Below, one piece after another: positions 63,021 through 64,000 of a DNA stretch of 64,000 nucleotides. The position numbers were made by a program, and so were the translations under genes. The notes beneath the pieces were generated by a model, which saw only the letters and a list, made by a program, of their open reading frames with translations, ran no database searches and was not told the origin of the DNA. The stretch comes from Bifidobacterium angulatum DSM 20098 = JCM 7096 (GTDB taxonomy: Bacteria; Actinomycetota; Actinomycetes; Actinomycetales; Bifidobacteriaceae). Every line of letters begins with the position of its first letter. Position 1 is the stretch's first letter. The DNA is taken from NCBI RefSeq assembly GCF_001025155.1, contig NZ_AP012322.1, positions 1,922,001 to 1,986,000 on the forward strand, written 5' to 3'.

Positions 63021-64000
63021 ATGAAGTTCACCAATGGTTACTGGCTGACCCGCGACGGCGTCGACGCCCTGTACGCACGCGAAGCCTACGAGCTCGGCAT
63101 CGGCGAGGACAAGGAAAGCCTGAACATCCTCGCCCCGACCTCTGTGGTCCGCGGCCGTTACGACACCCTCAACCTGCCCACTTTCAACATCGACGTGACC
63201 TCGCCCGCCGAAGGCGTGATCCGCGTGACCGCCGGCCATTGGCAGGGCGCGACCGACCAGCCCGGATTCCCGCTGCACGCCGATCAGCCGGGCGACCGCG
63301 CTTACGTCCACGCCGACGCGGACGGCAACGGCGATGGCGAAGTGGGCCAGAACGGTGCGAGCGTCTCGCTGACCTCCGGCGGCCTGACCGCCAAGGTGGT
63401 CAAGGGCTCGCCGTGGAACCTGACCCTCCTCGACGAGCACGGCAAGGTGCTCACCGAATCCTCCGGCAAGTCGCTCGGCAGATTCGCGTTGAACAAGCTG
63501 TCCAACGTCACCGCGCAGCCGGTCGGCGAGTTCGGTGTGACTATGGATGGCTCCGCATACGACGAATCCGACGTGTTCACCGGCATCCAGCTGCATCTCG
63601 GCGTCGGCGAGAACGTTTACGGTTTCGGCGAGCGCTTCGGCGCGTATGTGAAGAACGGCCAGACCGTCGACATTTGGAACGAGGATGGCGGCACCGCCTC
63701 CGAGCAGGGGTATAAGGATATTCCGTTCTACATGACCTCTAACGGCTATGGCGTGCTGGTGAACAACCGCGGCCACGTCTCGTTCGAGGTCGGTTCCGAG
63801 AACACGGAGGCCGTGCAGTTCTCCGTTCCCGGCGAAACCATCGACTTCTGCGTGATCTATGGCCCGACCCCCAAGCAGATCCTCGACCGTTACACCGCGT
63901 TGGTGGGCCGCCCCGCCAACGTGCCGGCCTGGAGCTACGGCCTGTGGCTGACCACCTCGTTCACCACCAAGTACGACGAGAAGACCATCAACTCCTTCAT
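63021..64000 (+). CDS. xylS: GH31 alpha-xylosidase (YicI/XylS type), 5' part
   Basis: The first 326 residues are visible. The N-terminal beta-sandwich is followed by the GVGENVYGFGERFGAYVKNGQ block and GRPANVPAWSYGLWLTTSF, closely matching YicI-type alpha-xylosidases, which remove alpha-xylose from xyloglucan oligosaccharides or isoprimeverose. The catalytic Asp residues lie beyond the window. AGGAG precedes the ATG. The upstream transporter and LacI regulator support a role in using alpha-xylose-containing oligosaccharides. Confidence 0.88.
   Translation, partial: MKFTNGYWLTRDGVDALYAREAYELGIGEDKESLNILAPTSVVRGRYDTLNLPTFNIDVTSPAEGVIRVTAGHWQGATDQPGFPLHADQPGDRAYVHADADGNGDGEVGQNGASVSLTSGGLTAKVVKGSPWNLTLLDEHGKVLTESSGKSLGRFALNKLSNVTAQPVGEFGVTMDGSAYDESDVFTGIQLHLGVGENVYGFGERFGAYVKNGQTVDIWNEDGGTASEQGYKDIPFYMTSNGYGVLVNNRGHVSFEVGSENTEAVQFSVPGETIDFCVIYGPTPKQILDRYTALVGRPANVPAWSYGLWLTTSFTTKYDEKTINSF

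Overview
The window is a Gram-positive, high-GC actinobacterial chromosome segment, most likely from Bifidobacterium. The evidence is the cell-envelope kinase cluster in its actinobacterial order (fhaA-fhaB-pstP-rodA-pbpA-pknA-pknB, then trpG, a class E sortase, a DUF881 protein and crgA), together with ppc, glycogen phosphorylase, a ThrE exporter, a LacI/ABC/GH31 sugar locus and frequent GTG/TTG starts. The species call is inference; no rRNA gene is present to check it.

Layout. 1-391: 5' part of htpX. 548-722: a phased palindromic repeat array. 791-9552: FprA-type reductase, a GT-C-like membrane protein, asparagine permease plus asparaginase, and a metal P-type ATPase. 9910-13428: HtrA protease and tgt. 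13488-15201: an HxlR-regulator remnant, tRNA-Leu(CAG), and hsp20 bracketed by two more repeat arrays. 15238-23050: EamA permease, a large surface protein with a sortase-like tail, an alpha/beta hydrolase, and an S9 peptidase whose reading frame carries six copies of the same repeat. 23305-35423: the Ser/Thr kinase, phosphatase, FHA and elongasome operon, then trpG, srtE, DUF881 and crgA. 35438-35632: at least twelve DnaA boxes. 35774-49034: rhomboid, glgP, SCP-like protein, DUF3073 protein, trpS, putP-type symporter, thrE and ppc. 49000-50552: the 3' end of ppc and its terminator are duplicated around an AT-rich insert with an RDD-like membrane gene and a broken secreted-protein gene. 50714-53972: toxin-antitoxin pair, unknown genes, an ArsC/LMW-PTP-like protein and a beta-carbonic anhydrase. 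54227-57948: acetyltransferase, tRNA-Ile(GAT), tRNA-Ala(TGC), a CBS-domain transporter-like protein, a YgjP-type metallopeptidase and tRNA-Ala(CGC). 58194-64000: LacI regulator, sugar ABC transporter without its own ATPase, and a GH31 alpha-xylosidase that runs off the window.

How they work together. The pstP-rodA-pbpA-pknA-pknB genes overlap by ATGA junctions and form a translationally coupled unit linking envelope sensing (PASTA domains) to peptidoglycan elongation. CrgA and DUF881 are the usual partners of this locus. The asparagine pair and the 58-64 kb locus are separate catabolic modules.

The most unusual feature is a family of 17 palindromic 24-mers (arms TGTCCGATTC and GAATCGGACA around a 4-base centre), mostly set exactly 51 bp apart. 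It occurs in three intergenic arrays and also in frame inside the S9 peptidase gene. The same ~51-bp period appears in intergenic and coding copies, so coding constraint alone does not explain it.
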